DNA of 64,000 bases, from contig NZ_SLXT01000009.1 in NCBI RefSeq assembly GCF_004341395.1, forward strand, positions 1 to 64,000, read 5' to 3'. Positions 1 to 10,103 of this stretch are shown one piece after another. The position numbers were made by a program, and so were the translations under genes. The DNA is from Heliophilum fasciatum (GTDB lineage: Bacteria; Bacillota; Desulfitobacteriia; Heliobacteriales; Heliobacteriaceae). The notes beneath the pieces are model-generated. The model ran no database searches. It was not told the DNA's origin and worked only from the letters and a program-made list of their open reading frames with translations. The first letter of the stretch is position 1. Each line of letters starts with the position of its first letter.

Positions 1-186
1 ACGGTACGGTTTGCGGCTATTTTCTTGATTAATTTGGAAAAAACACGGTTTCAACGGATACCATACTTGGTTCCATTGGGTTCCTGGACGGACTCATTTA
101 GGTAATTAAGGAATATTTTTTGAGTTATGGGTAGATAGTAACCTAATTGCGCAGCGATGAGTTCGCCAATTGAAAATAATTTCTGA
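1..186. other. Non-coding region upstream of the nuo promoter
   Basis: This AT-rich stretch has no ORF with a credible ribosome binding site or family resemblance. A minus-strand open frame of about 89 codons overlaps it and the nuoA start, but it has no recognisable motif and crosses the nuo promoter. I see no terminator of an upstream gene and no repeat here. Confidence 0.5.
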
Positions 187-215
187 TTGCAGGGATTCGA
201 ATTGTCGTGTAGAAT
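187..215 (+). promoter_or_regulatory. Probable sigma-A promoter of the nuo operon
   Basis: TTGCAG (187-192) and TAGAAT (210-215) are separated by 17 bp, close to the sigma-A consensus. Transcription would start near 222, giving a leader of about 70 nt before the nuoA start at 292. No other good promoter was seen upstream of nuoA. Assigned by pattern only. Confidence 0.5.
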
Positions 216-291
216 AAATATGTTTTGGGGATATTGCACTTTCTGTTGACTCCTTATAGCTGATTTGAATGACCGGAGAGGGGGGATAGAT

Positions 292-648
292 ATGTTAAAA
301 GAGTATTTGGCGATAAGCATGTTTTTTATAGTCGCCTTACTGATCCCTGTAGCAGTTATTTTTATATCCAGATTGGTTGCGCCTAAAAAGACAACGCCGG
401 AAAAAGAAGAAGTCTACGAGTGTGGGGTAGACACCGTTGGTGACACATGGATTCGGTTCAAGACAAGCTACTTCTTGTATGCCCTTGTCTTTGTTGTCTT
501 CGACGTGGAAACAGTGTTTCTGTATCCCTGGGCCGTTCAGTTCCAGCAACTGGGGACCTTTGCGTTTGTAGAAATGTTTATCTTCATCGCAATTTTGGTT
601 GTTGGTTTCTGGTATGCCTGGAAGGAAGGAGCTTTGGAATGGAAATAG
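292..648 (+). CDS. nuoA: NADH-quinone oxidoreductase-type subunit A (NuoA)
   Basis: Small membrane subunit of complex I, 118 residues, the usual size. Three hydrophobic helices (about 5-28, 58-79, 91-110) flank the conserved YECG loop (42-45) and [12 protein letters not shown] (70-81), hallmarks of the family. It helps form the quinone-site region at the junction of peripheral and membrane arms. I chose the ATG at 292 because GGAGAGGGGGG lies just upstream; the in-frame TTG at 265 has no such site. First gene of an 11-gene operon, it overlaps nuoB by 10 bp, so the two are probably translationally coupled. Confidence 0.95.
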   Translation: MLKEYLAISMFFIVALLIPVAVIFISRLVAPKKTTPEKEEVYECGVDTVGDTWIRFKTSYFLYALVFVVFDVETVFLYPWAVQFQQLGTFAFVEMFIFIAILVVGFWYAWKEGALEWK

Positions 649-1163
649 AGAAAGGGATTGAACGCCTCAATGATCAACAAGTTGAGGAATTCGTCCAAAA
701 AAACATTATTTTAACGAGTTTAGATGCAGTGTTCAACTGGGCACGGGGACGCTCGCTCTGGCCATTGTCATCAGGTTTGGCTTGCTGTGCCATTGAGATG
801 ATGGCTACCGGTGCCAGCCGCTTTGACATGGCGCGGTTTGGTTATGAAGTGTTCCGGCCTTCGCCGCGTCAAGCCGACGTGGTCATTGTCGCCGGTACGC
901 TGACTTGGAAGATGGCTCCGGCCATGAAGCGTGTCTATGAGCAGATGGCTGAGCCCAAGTGGGTCATTGCTATGGGCGCGTGTGCATGTACCGGCGGTCC
1001 TTTTAACGAGTCCTATGCAGTGGTGCCTGGTGTGGACAAGATTTTGCCTGTTGATGTGTATATCCCCGGATGTCCTCCCCGGCCGGAAGCATTGCTTGAC
1101 GGCATGTTGAAATTAAAAGAAAAAATTCAAGATCCGTCCAAGGCGAGGGTGAAGCATGGTTAA
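639..1163 (+). CDS. nuoB: Complex I subunit B (NuoB), carries cluster N2
   Basis: Peripheral-arm subunit, 174 residues, that holds the terminal 4Fe-4S cluster N2 passing electrons to quinone. All four expected ligands are visible: the Cys49-Cys50 pair in LACCAIEMM, Cys115 in GACACTGG and Cys145 in PGCPPRPE. A further Cys117 lies in the GACACTGG loop, as in some hydrogenase-like relatives. The ATG at 639 follows AAGGAAGGAG inside the end of nuoA; a much longer in-frame extension upstream only retraces nuoA in another frame. It overlaps nuoC by 8 bp. Confidence 0.96.
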   Translation: MEIEKGIERLNDQQVEEFVQKNIILTSLDAVFNWARGRSLWPLSSGLACCAIEMMATGASRFDMARFGYEVFRPSPRQADVVIVAGTLTWKMAPAMKRVYEQMAEPKWVIAMGACACTGGPFNESYAVVPGVDKILPVDVYIPGCPPRPEALLDGMLKLKEKIQDPSKARVKHG

Positions 1164-1614
1164 GTTTTTACTTGATGAATTCGAACCGGCTCAATTGTCG
1201 AACCTGTTAGGTCAAGAAGTGGCCATTGCCGGTGAAGGTGTTTCCCGGGCGCTGATCGTAACACCGGAACAATTGATTGCTACGATGGAAGCGTTGGTAA
1301 CGAAGCTTGGTTTTGATTATCTCGGTGACTTGACTTCCGTTGACCGCGGTGCGGAAGGATTGGAAGTTGTTTATCATCTTTACTCCTTAACGAACCAACG
1401 GGAAATACGGGTCAAAGCCAAAGTAGACGCAGAAACAGCGACGGTACCAACAGTAACGACAATTTGGCCCGGTGCCGATTGGTTTGAACGGGAAGTCTAC
1501 GATTTGATGGGCATTTCGTTTGCCGGCCATCCCAATATGACCCGGCTTCTCTTGCCTGAGGATTTTGAAGGACACCCATTGCGAAAAAGCTACAAGCTTC
1601 AAAAGCGAGTATAG
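1156..1614 (+). CDS. nuoC: Complex I subunit C (NuoC, 30 kDa)
   Basis: Peripheral-arm subunit without cofactors, 152 residues. The C-terminal signature is clear: the [13 protein letters not shown] stretch followed by [20 protein letters not shown]. It is a separate protein, not fused to NuoD as in E. coli, and packs against NuoD and NuoB in the known complexes. The ATG at 1156 lies inside the last codons of nuoB, implying coupling. Ordinary for the family. Confidence 0.94.
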   Translation: MVKFLLDEFEPAQLSNLLGQEVAIAGEGVSRALIVTPEQLIATMEALVTKLGFDYLGDLTSVDRGAEGLEVVYHLYSLTNQREIRVKAKVDAETATVPTVTTIWPGADWFEREVYDLMGISFAGHPNMTRLLLPEDFEGHPLRKSYKLQKRV

Positions 1615-1633
1615 ATAGGTCAGGTGACATTGA

Positions 1634-2728
1634 TTGCAAACACAAACCTATGAATTGAATATGGGGCCGCAGCACCCCTCTACGCACGGGGTTTTGCGGA
1701 TTATCCTTGAGCTCGACGGAGAAGTTGTTGTCAAAGCGACGCCGGTAATTGGCTATCTGCACCGGGGAATCGAGAAGATCTGCGAAGGCAAGACCTATGG
1801 GCAGACCATTCCTTTTACCGACCGGATGGACTACATGCACAGCATGAACAACAACTTAGGGCTGTGTCAAGCTGTGGAAAAGCTCATGGGCCTGGAAGTG
1901 CCGGAGCGGGCCGAGTATATTCGTGTGATTATGGCAGAGCTTTCGCGCATTGCTTCTCACATGATTTATGCGGGCGCACTGGTGAATGACTTAGGCGGCG
2001 TAACCGGATTCGTCTTTTTGATTCGTGACCGCGAACGCATTTTGGAGCTCTTCAACAAAGCTTGCGGAGCGCGCATGACTTTCAACTACATCCGGATCGG
2101 CGGTGTCCAGCAGGATGTGCCGGAAGGTTGGGTCGAAGAATGTCGGCGTTTTGTTGATGATTTCCCGGAAATGATGCATACCTATAATGGTTTAATCATG
2201 GGAAATGAAATTTTCCAAGCGCGGATGAAGGACATTGCGATCTTACCGCCCGATCGTGCTGTGGCTATGGCCGCCAGCGGCGGTGTCTTGCGCGCCAGCG
2301 GCGTCAACTACGATGTGCGCAAAGACGATCCCTACGGTATCTATGATCGCTTTGATTTTGATGTACCCCTTGGCACCAAAGGGGACAACTGGGATCGCTT
2401 TATTGTACGGATGCAGGAAATGGAACAATCGATCCGGATTATCGATCAGGCGCTCAAGCAAATGCCGGAAGGACCGGTCATGGCCAAAGTGCCGAAAGTG
2501 ATCAAGCCGCCTGTTGGTGAGGTCTATCACCATGTGGAAAATTCCAAAGGTGATCTCGGATATTATGTAGTCAGTGATGGTGGGATGAAGCCCTATCGCT
2601 GGCACGCACGTCGTCCGGCCATGGTCAACCTGCAACTGCTGGACGAATTGTGTCGCGGTTATAAGATTGCTGATGTTGTCGCCATCCTGGGAACATTGGA
2701 CCCGGTGTTAGGCGAGGTTGACTGTTAA
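1634..2728 (+). CDS. nuoD: Complex I subunit D (NuoD, 49 kDa)
   Basis: Peripheral-arm subunit related to the large subunit of NiFe hydrogenases, 364 residues, forming much of the quinone pocket with NuoB. It begins [13 protein letters not shown] shortly after the start and ends DPVLGEVDC, the family terminus. The hydrogenase CxxC nickel ligands are absent, as expected for NuoD. Translation starts at TTG 1634, with AGGTCAGGTG upstream; no ATG fits without losing the conserved N-terminus. A 25-bp gap separates it from nuoH. Confidence 0.95.
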   Translation: MQTQTYELNMGPQHPSTHGVLRIILELDGEVVVKATPVIGYLHRGIEKICEGKTYGQTIPFTDRMDYMHSMNNNLGLCQAVEKLMGLEVPERAEYIRVIMAELSRIASHMIYAGALVNDLGGVTGFVFLIRDRERILELFNKACGARMTFNYIRIGGVQQDVPEGWVEECRRFVDDFPEMMHTYNGLIMGNEIFQARMKDIAILPPDRAVAMAASGGVLRASGVNYDVRKDDPYGIYDRFDFDVPLGTKGDNWDRFIVRMQEMEQSIRIIDQALKQMPEGPVMAKVPKVIKPPVGEVYHHVENSKGDLGYYVVSDGGMKPYRWHARRPAMVNLQLLDELCRGYKIADVVAILGTLDPVLGEVDC

Positions 2729-2753
2729 TGTCACAAGGTAGGGAGTCGATGAA

Positions 2754-3836
2754 ATGAACAGCAACCCGGATTTGTTGACAAGTCTGGCCGGCTCCATTCG
2801 CTCTGTTCTGTCACCGTTGATCGGCAATCCGGACGGTGTAGACATGGCTATGTATGGGGTCGGATTGCTTGCGGTGATCACCTTGATTTTTACAAATGCG
2901 GTGATCTTGGTTTGGGGCGAACGGAAAGTTGCCGGTTTTATGCAGTCTCGTTACGGTCCCAACCGCTTGGGCCCCTGGGGTCTTTTCCAGTCTATTGCTG
3001 ACGTCTTAAAGTTGATGTCCAAAGAAGATTATCGTCCGAAACTGGTCGATAAGTGGGTCTGGGCGCTGGCGCCAATCATTATGTTTGCCCCGGCCGTGGC
3101 TGCATATGCAGTCCTGCCTTTTGGCAAAGACTTGGTGCCCGTCGATCTGAACATTGGGATCTTTTACTTTATCGCTGTGTCATCAATTACGACAATACCG
3201 CTGTTGATGGCCGGATGGGGTTCCAATAACAAATATTCCTTAATCGGTGGTATGCGGGCTGTTGCCCAGATGGTCAGTTATGAAATCCCACTGGTTTTCT
3301 CCATGCTGGGAGCGATCATGCTGGTAGGCTCATTGAAAATGTCTTCCATTGTGGAAGCACAATCGCATATCTGGTTTGTCTTCCTACAACCGGTCGCTTT
3401 CTTGGTCTACGTGATTGCAGCGACAGCCGAAACGAACCGGGCACCCTTTGACCTCGTCGAAGGGGAATCGGAAATCGTTGCCGGTCCTTTGACGGAGTAT
3501 TCAGGGATGCGCTGGGCCATGTTCTTTCTCGGCGAATATGCTAACTTACTAGCAGTTTCGGCAATCGCTTCCGCTGTATTTCTCGGTGGTTGGCAACCGT
3601 TGCCGCTGCCTGGTGCACTTGGAGATATGATGCATGCGATTCCGGGTTGGATCTGGTTTGCCTTGAAGACATATATCATGATCTTCGTATTTATGTGGTT
3701 CCGTTGGACATTCCCCCGTTTTCGGGTGGATCAATTGATGGGCTTTGGATGGAAGGTTCTTTTGCCGCTGTCTTTGGCTAACATCCTGGTTACCGGTGTG
3801 GGGATTTTTCTGTACCGCGTAGCGATTGGAGGGTAA
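2754..3836 (+). CDS. nuoH: Complex I subunit H (NuoH)
   Basis: Multi-pass membrane subunit of 360 residues that couples quinone reduction to the proton channels. The signature [17 protein letters not shown] lies at about residues 55-71, and the acidic loop [15 protein letters not shown] near residue 222 is the E-channel/quinone-tunnel motif. About eight hydrophobic helices can be read. The GGTAGGGAG site precedes the ATG. It is followed after only 3 bp by nuoI. Confidence 0.96.
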   Translation: MNSNPDLLTSLAGSIRSVLSPLIGNPDGVDMAMYGVGLLAVITLIFTNAVILVWGERKVAGFMQSRYGPNRLGPWGLFQSIADVLKLMSKEDYRPKLVDKWVWALAPIIMFAPAVAAYAVLPFGKDLVPVDLNIGIFYFIAVSSITTIPLLMAGWGSNNKYSLIGGMRAVAQMVSYEIPLVFSMLGAIMLVGSLKMSSIVEAQSHIWFVFLQPVAFLVYVIAATAETNRAPFDLVEGESEIVAGPLTEYSGMRWAMFFLGEYANLLAVSAIASAVFLGGWQPLPLPGALGDMMHAIPGWIWFALKTYIMIFVFMWFRWTFPRFRVDQLMGFGWKVLLPLSLANILVTGVGIFLYRVAIGG

Positions 3837-3839
3837 ACG

Positions 3840-4280
3840 ATGCAGGGTAAGGGACTACTGACAGGAATGGGAATCACCTTCCGTGAGTTTTTTCGCAAGA
3901 AGGTTACGGAAGAGTATCCCGATGTACAACCGGATCTGGGTGACCGTTTTCGCGGCGGTAAGATTCATCTGGTAGCGAGCAAGTGTATTGCTTGCGGGCT
4001 TTGCCAGAATGCCTGTCCGAATGGTTCGGTTCGCCTGACAACGGTGAAAGATGCGAACAATAAACGGCAGTTGGCGACCTATGTGCACGATACAGGCCTT
4101 TGTCTTTATTGCAACCTTTGTATTGAGGCGTGCCCGACAAAATGCATTGAATGGACGAAGGAATTTGCTCTATCGAGCTACTCCCGCGATGGTCTGGTCT
4201 TTGACTGCCTGGAAGCGGCGCGTCAACGCGGTGATGTGAAACCGCCGGAAGCACCGCAACCGGACGGGGAGAAGGGGTGA
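3840..4280 (+). CDS. nuoI: Complex I subunit I (NuoI), two 4Fe-4S clusters
   Basis: Ferredoxin-like peripheral subunit, 146 residues, carrying clusters N6a and N6b. Two complete CxxCxxCxxxCP motifs are visible: Cys49/52/55/59 and Cys88/91/94/98. Because nuoEFG are absent from this operon, NuoI is the most exposed cluster-bearing subunit and a plausible docking point for a ferredoxin-type donor; this is inference from 11-subunit relatives. The GGAGGG site lies over the nuoH stop. Confidence 0.95.
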   Translation: MQGKGLLTGMGITFREFFRKKVTEEYPDVQPDLGDRFRGGKIHLVASKCIACGLCQNACPNGSVRLTTVKDANNKRQLATYVHDTGLCLYCNLCIEACPTKCIEWTKEFALSSYSRDGLVFDCLEAARQRGDVKPPEAPQPDGEKG

Positions 4281-4287
4281 GTGACCG

Positions 4288-4791
4288 GTGAATGACATGG
4301 TCTTTGCAACAGCGTTCTATATCCTGGCGGGGATAACAATACTTTCGGCAGTAGGTGTGGTTTTTCTCAAAAACATTGTTCATTCAGCTTTCTTGTTGGC
4401 TTTAGCCTTCTTTGGTGTAGCAGGAATTTACGTGCTTTTGAATGCGGAGTTCTTAGCTGCTGTACAACTGCTCGTCTATGGCGGTGCCATTGCCGTCTTA
4501 ATCGCTTTTGGTGTGATGTTGATTCAGCGCCGGGATATGAGTTCATCGAACCCGGATGCTGCCTGGTCACCCTTAGGTCTCGGCATGGCTGTGATGGCGA
4601 TGGTTGTTTTTATCGCAGCGATTGTGCTGACCCAGTTTCCGGTTACCAATGTGGCGCCGGAATTTTCTGTGGAGGGCCTGGCACGGTTGTTGTTAACCGA
4701 TTATGTAGTTGCTTTTGAAGCTGCTGCTGTGTTGCTCTTGGCAGCGATGGTCGGTGCGATTATCTTGGCGAAGGGGGCGAAAGAAGCGTGA
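4288..4791 (+). CDS. nuoJ: Complex I subunit J (NuoJ)
   Basis: Membrane subunit of 167 residues with five predicted helices. The conserved stretch [17 protein letters not shown] corresponds to the kinked third helix that takes part in coupling. The GTG at 4288 is chosen because GAAGGGG lies about 9 bp upstream; the next in-frame ATG at 4297 is too far from it. The stop codon overlaps the nuoK start in GTGA. Confidence 0.93.
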   Translation: MNDMVFATAFYILAGITILSAVGVVFLKNIVHSAFLLALAFFGVAGIYVLLNAEFLAAVQLLVYGGAIAVLIAFGVMLIQRRDMSSSNPDAAWSPLGLGMAVMAMVVFIAAIVLTQFPVTNVAPEFSVEGLARLLLTDYVVAFEAAAVLLLAAMVGAIILAKGAKEA

Positions 4792-5099
4792 CTGTAGGCT
4801 TGACGCATTTTTTAATTCTGGGCACGATTCTTTTTAGCCTTGGCTTGTATACTGTCTTTGCCAAGCGCAGTGCCATTGCCATTTTAATGGGCATTGAGTT
4901 AATGCTCAATGCAGTCAACGTTAACCTCATAGCCTTTAACCGGTATGTGGCTCCTGAAAGTCACATTGGTCAGATTTTCTCGGTTTTTGTTATCGTTGTC
5001 GCTGCTGCGGAAGTAGCTGTGGGATTGGCGCTCGTGATCAGCATCTACCGGGATCGCATTAGCACCAATGTGGATGACTTAGACTGGCTGAAATGGTAG
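4788..5099 (+). CDS. nuoK: Complex I subunit K (NuoK)
   Basis: MrpC-like subunit of 103 residues with three membrane helices. Glu37, in [20 protein letters not shown], and Glu75, in [11 protein letters not shown], match the two buried glutamates needed for proton transfer in E. coli NuoK. The GTG start overlaps the nuoJ stop by 4 bp, the usual coupling arrangement. Confidence 0.95.
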   Translation: MTVGLTHFLILGTILFSLGLYTVFAKRSAIAILMGIELMLNAVNVNLIAFNRYVAPESHIGQIFSVFVIVVAAAEVAVGLALVISIYRDRISTNVDDLDWLKW

Positions 5100-5138
5100 A
5101 GGCTGTGAATCGGAGAAGAAGGTAGGTGTGGCAGGGCG

Positions 5139-7055
5139 ATGAGTTTTGCCCAGTTTAGCTTAAATAATGCCTGGCTGATTCCGATGTTGCCGTTTATTGG
5201 CTTTTTGCTGATCGTCACGTTTTTTAAACGGATGGAAAAGACGGCTTCGACGACAGCGATCATCTTTAGTGCGATGTCGCTGGCCCTGGCGTTGGGTGTA
5301 GTTGCTGCGATTGCGCAACGCCCCGAATTAATAGAAGAACCTTTTGTGCGCTCTTTCCGCTGGTTCTCCATGCCGGGATTAGAAATTTCCATGGGGATGA
5401 TGGTGGATACCGTAGCGGCTGTCATGCTGTTTGTGGTGACTTTGGTTGCTACGATGGTCATGATCTATTCGACCGGTTACATGCATGGTGATCCTGGATA
5501 TACGCGCTTTTTTGCGTATCTCTGTCTCTTTGCTTCGTCCATGCTGGGTTTGGTCATTGCAACGAACTTGTTGCAGATGTTTGTCTTTTGGGAACTAGTC
5601 GGTCTGTGTTCGTATCTCTTGATCGGCTATTACTACTTCAAAGATTCGGCGCGGGAAGCGGCAAAAAAAGCCTTTATGACCACGCGGATCGGCGACTTTG
5701 GCTTGCTCTTGGGGATTGTGGTTCTGCAACTTAACTTGGGTACGCTCGAATTTACCGAATTGGCCGAGAAGCTGCCTGCTTTTGCTGCAGCGAAGCCGGC
5801 GCTGCTGACCCTGATCGGTACGCTGATTTTCATCGGTCCGATCGGTAAATCCGGTCAGTTTCCCTTGCACGTGTGGCTGCCCGATGCGATGGAAGGTCCT
5901 TCGCCTGTGTCCGCTTTGATTCACGCGGCGACGATGGTTGTTGCCGGTGTTTATCTGGTGGCACGACTCTTTACCCTTTTCCATGTTTCACCGGAAGCGC
6001 AACATCTGGTCGCTTATATCGGCGGATTTACGGCCTTCTTTGCTGCTTCGATTGCCTTGACGCAACGAGAAATGAAGCGAATTCTGGCTTATTCTACGGT
6101 TTCGCAGCTGGGCTATATGATGATGGCCCTTGGTGTGGGCAGCTTAACTGCTTCCATGTTCCACTTGATGACGCACGCCTTTTTCAAAGCACTCATGTTC
6201 CTTGCTGCCGGTTCGGCGCTGCATGCGCTCCACGGCACGGCTGATATCTTTGAGATGGGTGGCCTGCGCAAAAAGATGCCTTGGACGGCTGCGTTCATGG
6301 TCATCGGGATGCTGGCGATTGCCGGGATTCCGCCCTTTGCCGGGTTCTGGTCGAAAGATGAGATTCTCTTGATGACCAAACTGCATGGGTTTACCGACCT
6401 CTATATTCTTGCCTCGCTGACGGCCTTTATGACCGCCTTCTATATGTCGCGTATGGTTTTTGTAGCCTTTTTCGGACCTGAAAATCCGAAAAATCATCCT
6501 CATGAATCGCCGGCGAGCATGCTGTTCCCGATGAGCGTTTTAGCTGTACTGGCTGTTGTTGGCGGCCTCGTCGGTACCCCTTGGACAGAGCATGGCTTTG
6601 GCTACTGGGTACGCTTTGGCGAGTATCACCATCCTGAAGCTGACTGGACAGTTATGGGCGGTTCCGTTGTCTTGGCCGTGGCAGGTATCGCTTTGGCTTG
6701 GGCTATCTATGGTGCGAAAGTAATTGATGCTGAAAAGCTCAAGCAACGTACAGGATTTCTGCATACGTTATCGTTCCGTAAATTCTTCATCGATGAGATC
6801 TATCAATGGTTTAACGAAAAAATTGTTACCGGTGCAGGAAAAATGCTTTACTGGGTTGACTTGCATATTGTTGATGGCTTGATTGACGGAATGGCCTACA
6901 TTACCGGTAAATTCGGTGAACAGTTGCGGCTGACGCAAACCGGCCAGTTACAGCATTATGCATTGGTCCTTGTTGGCGCGATTGTGTTGCTCGTTTTATT
7001 GATGGGTATCGTTGGCGCTGACTCGGCCATGGCATTGATGGGAGGTGGCAGGTAG
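5139..7055 (+). CDS. nuoL: Complex I proton-pumping subunit L (NuoL)
   Basis: Antiporter-like subunit of 638 residues, the distal proton pump. The conserved VFWELVGLCSYLLIGYY carries the channel glutamate (Glu152), and the block KSGQFPLHVWLPDAMEGP, then SALIHAATMVVAGVY, is the family core. A long C-terminal extension with a lateral helix and a final membrane segment near residue 610 separates it from NuoM/NuoN. The next gene begins on the base after its stop. Confidence 0.96.
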   Translation: MSFAQFSLNNAWLIPMLPFIGFLLIVTFFKRMEKTASTTAIIFSAMSLALALGVVAAIAQRPELIEEPFVRSFRWFSMPGLEISMGMMVDTVAAVMLFVVTLVATMVMIYSTGYMHGDPGYTRFFAYLCLFASSMLGLVIATNLLQMFVFWELVGLCSYLLIGYYYFKDSAREAAKKAFMTTRIGDFGLLLGIVVLQLNLGTLEFTELAEKLPAFAAAKPALLTLIGTLIFIGPIGKSGQFPLHVWLPDAMEGPSPVSALIHAATMVVAGVYLVARLFTLFHVSPEAQHLVAYIGGFTAFFAASIALTQREMKRILAYSTVSQLGYMMMALGVGSLTASMFHLMTHAFFKALMFLAAGSALHALHGTADIFEMGGLRKKMPWTAAFMVIGMLAIAGIPPFAGFWSKDEILLMTKLHGFTDLYILASLTAFMTAFYMSRMVFVAFFGPENPKNHPHESPASMLFPMSVLAVLAVVGGLVGTPWTEHGFGYWVRFGEYHHPEADWTVMGGSVVLAVAGIALAWAIYGAKVIDAEKLKQRTGFLHTLSFRKFFIDEIYQWFNEKIVTGAGKMLYWVDLHIVDGLIDGMAYITGKFGEQLRLTQTGQLQHYALVLVGAIVLLVLLMGIVGADSAMALMGGGR

Positions 7056-8573
7056 ATGGGCTTTCCGTTGTTGACGATCGCGCTGTTAGCGCCGATCATC
7101 GGTGCGTTGATCTTGATGTTTGTACCGGAAGACGAGCACCGGACGATCAAAGGAATCTCGGCTTTTTTTACCGGCATCTCTCTGATCTTGTCACTGGTCG
7201 CTTACTTTGGCTATGATTTTGCACTCGGCGGCTATCAATTTGTCGAAGATTTGGTTTGGATCAAGGAAATTGGCGTTACCTATGCCATGGGTGTTGACGG
7301 GATCTCGTTGCCGATGCTGCTTTTAACGAACTTGATCGGCTTTAGTGCTGTCTTTGCTTCATGGAATGTAAACAAACGTCCGAAAACCTTCTTCGTGCTA
7401 CTGTTGCTTTTGATTGCCGGGGTTATGGGTACCTTTATCTCGCGCGACCTCTTTATCTTCTTCCTCTTCTACGAAGTTGTGGTTATCCCGCTCTATATTA
7501 TGGTTGTCATCTGGGGTTCGACCAAGCGGGTCACCAAAGAGTATGCTGGTATGAAGTTAACCATTTACTTGTTAATTGGTTCGGCTTTTCTGCTCGTTGG
7601 TGTTATCGCACTGTACCTCAATGCGTTCCCCGTTGGCGAACGGACGTTCTTGATTGAAAAGCTGGCCCAAGCGCAGATGAGCGACTCCTTCCAGATCTTC
7701 GCCTTCTTGCTGCTTTTGATTGGCTTTGGTTCACTGTTGTCGATGTTCCCCTTCCACTCATGGTCACCGGACGGTTATGCTGGTGCGCCTACAGCCGTGT
7801 CGATGATTCACGCCGGGGTCTTGAAAAAAATCGGTGGTTACGGTTTGATCCGCATCGGCCTGCTGGTTCTACCGGTAGGGGCCAAGTTCTGGGCTCCCGT
7901 CATTGCTGTCTTAGCGGTATGTAACGTAGCCTATGCAGCGATGATTGCCTTGGCGCAAAAAGACCTCAAGTATGTTGTCGGTTATTCGTCAGTCAGTCAC
8001 ATGGGTTATGTGTTGATCGGTTTTGCTGCGCTGAACGTGATCGGTATCAACGGAGCGATTGCGAATATGTTTGCTCACGGTGTTATGTCGGCGCTGTTCT
8101 TTGCCATGATCGGTTTTGTCTATGAAAAAACCCATACCCGGTGGATTCCCGATATGGGCGGTTTAGCTCATCAAATGCCGCGAGCGGCGATTGGTTTGAT
8201 GATGGCCGGTATGGCATCCTTAGGTCTGCCCGGTTTAGTTTCTTTTATTCCGGAGTTCACGATCTTTATCGGTGCTTTTAAGGTTTATCCGGTGTTGGCG
8301 ACGATCTGTATTTCGGCGATCATCATCACAGCATTGTATACGCTGCGGGCCCTGGCAAATGTGCTCTTTGGGCCGCGTCGTCCTGAATTTGATCAGTATC
8401 AAGATGCTAAGGGCCCCGAATTAGTTCCGCTGGTTGTGCTTGGTTCGGTCTTGGTTCTGGCAGGCTTCTTCCCATCACTGTTGATGGATATGGTCAATTC
8501 CGGTGTTGAGCCGATGCTGAAGCCGTTGATGGATACGTTAAACTCGGCTCCTGCGATCGGAGGTGGCTTCTAA
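7056..8573 (+). CDS. nuoM: Complex I proton-pumping subunit M (NuoM)
   Basis: Second antiporter-like subunit, 505 residues and about 14 helices. Key residues are visible: channel Glu140 in FFLFYEVVVIPLYI, the PFHSWSPDGYAGAPTAVSM motif and the lysine pair 257-258 in GVLKKIGGYG. The ATG directly follows the nuoL stop, and the GGAGGTGG site lies within the nuoL end, so translation is coupled. Confidence 0.96.
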   Translation: MGFPLLTIALLAPIIGALILMFVPEDEHRTIKGISAFFTGISLILSLVAYFGYDFALGGYQFVEDLVWIKEIGVTYAMGVDGISLPMLLLTNLIGFSAVFASWNVNKRPKTFFVLLLLLIAGVMGTFISRDLFIFFLFYEVVVIPLYIMVVIWGSTKRVTKEYAGMKLTIYLLIGSAFLLVGVIALYLNAFPVGERTFLIEKLAQAQMSDSFQIFAFLLLLIGFGSLLSMFPFHSWSPDGYAGAPTAVSMIHAGVLKKIGGYGLIRIGLLVLPVGAKFWAPVIAVLAVCNVAYAAMIALAQKDLKYVVGYSSVSHMGYVLIGFAALNVIGINGAIANMFAHGVMSALFFAMIGFVYEKTHTRWIPDMGGLAHQMPRAAIGLMMAGMASLGLPGLVSFIPEFTIFIGAFKVYPVLATICISAIIITALYTLRALANVLFGPRRPEFDQYQDAKGPELVPLVVLGSVLVLAGFFPSLLMDMVNSGVEPMLKPLMDTLNSAPAIGGGF

Positions 8574-8574
8574 G

Positions 8575-9993
8575 ATGAACTTTTCGCTTCTTTCGTCGGA
8601 GATGTTAGCTGCTGGTCTGGGAACGGGGTTGTTAATACTCGGGTTGATAGCACCGAAAACAGAAAACCGTCGTGGCTTTGGTTATATCACAGCCTTTGGA
8701 TTGCTGGCGGTGCTTGTAGCAACGTTCTTTCAATATGGGATCAACCAGTCCACTTTTCATGAGCTATGGATCGTTGACGATTACTCGGTGTTCATGAAGC
8801 AAGTGTTCATCGTGGCAGCAATTCTTGTGGTGTTGTCAGCGGTGGACTTTGTGGAGACGCTGCCTCGTTTTCGCGGTGAATTTTTCGCCTTAATTGTCTA
8901 TGCCTTATTGGGCATGATGGTCATGGCTTCTGCCAATGATCTGATCACCATCTATGTTGGTTTGGAACTGATGACGATTACGTTCTTTGTCCTGGTTGCT
9001 TATCAACTGGGGGACGGACGTTCGTCGGAAGCCGGGATCAAATATCTGATCCTGGGCAGTGTTTCATCAGCGGTGCTCCTCTATGGGATGAGCATCCTTT
9101 ATGGCTTGACAGGTACGACGACTATTCCTGAAATGCTAACCAAGCTGACCTGGAGTCCGATTCTGGTTGTGGCCATTGTCATGCTGATCGGTGGTTTTGG
9201 CTTTAAAATCTCTTTGGTGCCGTTCCATATGTGGTCACCGGATATTTATGAAGGTGCGCCAACGCCGATCACAGCTTTCTTGGCGGTAGCTTCGAAGGCA
9301 GCCGGTTTCGCTGTAATGGTGCGGGTTTTCCTGCTCGGTCTGCCCTTGGAAGGTGCCGTAGATTGGATGCTCTTGATCTCGCTCCTGGCGGGGATTACGA
9401 TGGTTATCGGTAACGTAGTAGCTATCCCCCAGACGAATATCAAACGCATGCTGGCCTATTCTTCCGTGGCCCAAGCCGGTTATATGATCGCTGGCTTGAT
9501 GTCGATGGATGCGCCGGGCGTCAAAGGGATTCTTTTCTACTCGATGATTTATGTCGTAGCCAACGTCGGCGCTTTTACGGTAGCGACCTTGGTGCGCCGT
9601 GCCCTCGATACGGATACGATTGCTGATTATGCCGGTCTTGGTCAACGGCAACCGTTGCTTGCTTCAACGCTGACCATCTGCTTGCTTTCGCTGGCAGGGA
9701 TTCCGCCGTTGTCGGGATTTGTCGGGAAGTTTTATATCTTCCAGGCCGTTATGGATAAGGGCATCCTGTGGCCGGCATTTGTCGGGTTTGTCATGTCCAT
9801 GATCTCGGTGTATTACTATCTGAATGTAGCGCTCTACATGTGGCGTGATGATCCCAAAGATGATCGGCCGGTGCCGGTGCCTGGGCCTGCTAAACTGGTG
9901 ATTGTACTTTCACTCGTTGTTACAGTAGTTCTCGGGGTGTACCCAGGTCCGCTGGGCGAACTGGCCACAATGGCAGCTAAGTCACTCTTTTAA
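8575..9993 (+). CDS. nuoN: Complex I proton-pumping subunit N (NuoN)
   Basis: Third antiporter-like subunit, 472 residues. The conserved GLELMTITFFVLVAY and the block FKISLVPFHMWSPDIYEGAP identify NuoN. ATG 8575 is preferred, since GGAGGTGG (8559-8566) sits 8 bp upstream; an in-frame GTG at 8563 lies within that ribosome binding site. It is the last gene of the operon, and a strong terminator follows. Confidence 0.95.
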   Translation: MNFSLLSSEMLAAGLGTGLLILGLIAPKTENRRGFGYITAFGLLAVLVATFFQYGINQSTFHELWIVDDYSVFMKQVFIVAAILVVLSAVDFVETLPRFRGEFFALIVYALLGMMVMASANDLITIYVGLELMTITFFVLVAYQLGDGRSSEAGIKYLILGSVSSAVLLYGMSILYGLTGTTTIPEMLTKLTWSPILVVAIVMLIGGFGFKISLVPFHMWSPDIYEGAPTPITAFLAVASKAAGFAVMVRVFLLGLPLEGAVDWMLLISLLAGITMVIGNVVAIPQTNIKRMLAYSSVAQAGYMIAGLMSMDAPGVKGILFYSMIYVVANVGAFTVATLVRRALDTDTIADYAGLGQRQPLLASTLTICLLSLAGIPPLSGFVGKFYIFQAVMDKGILWPAFVGFVMSMISVYYYLNVALYMWRDDPKDDRPVPVPGPAKLVIVLSLVVTVVLGVYPGPLGELATMAAKSLF

Positions 9994-10015
9994 TGCGTAA
10001 TCAGTAAAGGAATAT

Positions 10016-10058
10016 AAAAAGCCGCTTCTCTACTTGTTAAGGTAGGGAAGCGGCTTTT
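10016..10058. terminator. Bidirectional terminator between nuoN and yjfB-like gene
   Basis: A 13-bp stem (GCCGCTTCTCTAC pairing with GTAGGGAAGCGGC, one G-U wobble) has an 8-nt loop, is preceded by five A and followed by five T. It can stop nuo transcription on the + strand and the convergent small gene on the - strand. Confidence 0.9.
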
Positions 10059-10103
10059 TGATTTTTTAAATAAGGAAAGCCACGTTTTTGTTCGTGTAAG
10101 AGC

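Noticed and set aside
51-320. Minus-strand open frame of 89 codons before nuoA
   Set aside because: It has no recognisable motif, crosses the nuo promoter and the nuoA start, and its amino-acid make-up follows the AT-rich DNA.
447-638. Upstream extension of nuoB
   Set aside because: This part lies in another frame of nuoA, is Cys-rich and unlike NuoB; the start at 639 has a good ribosome binding site.
2243-2635. Antisense frame of 130 codons within nuoD
   Set aside because: It is a His/Asp-rich shadow of a strongly conserved gene, with no independent support.
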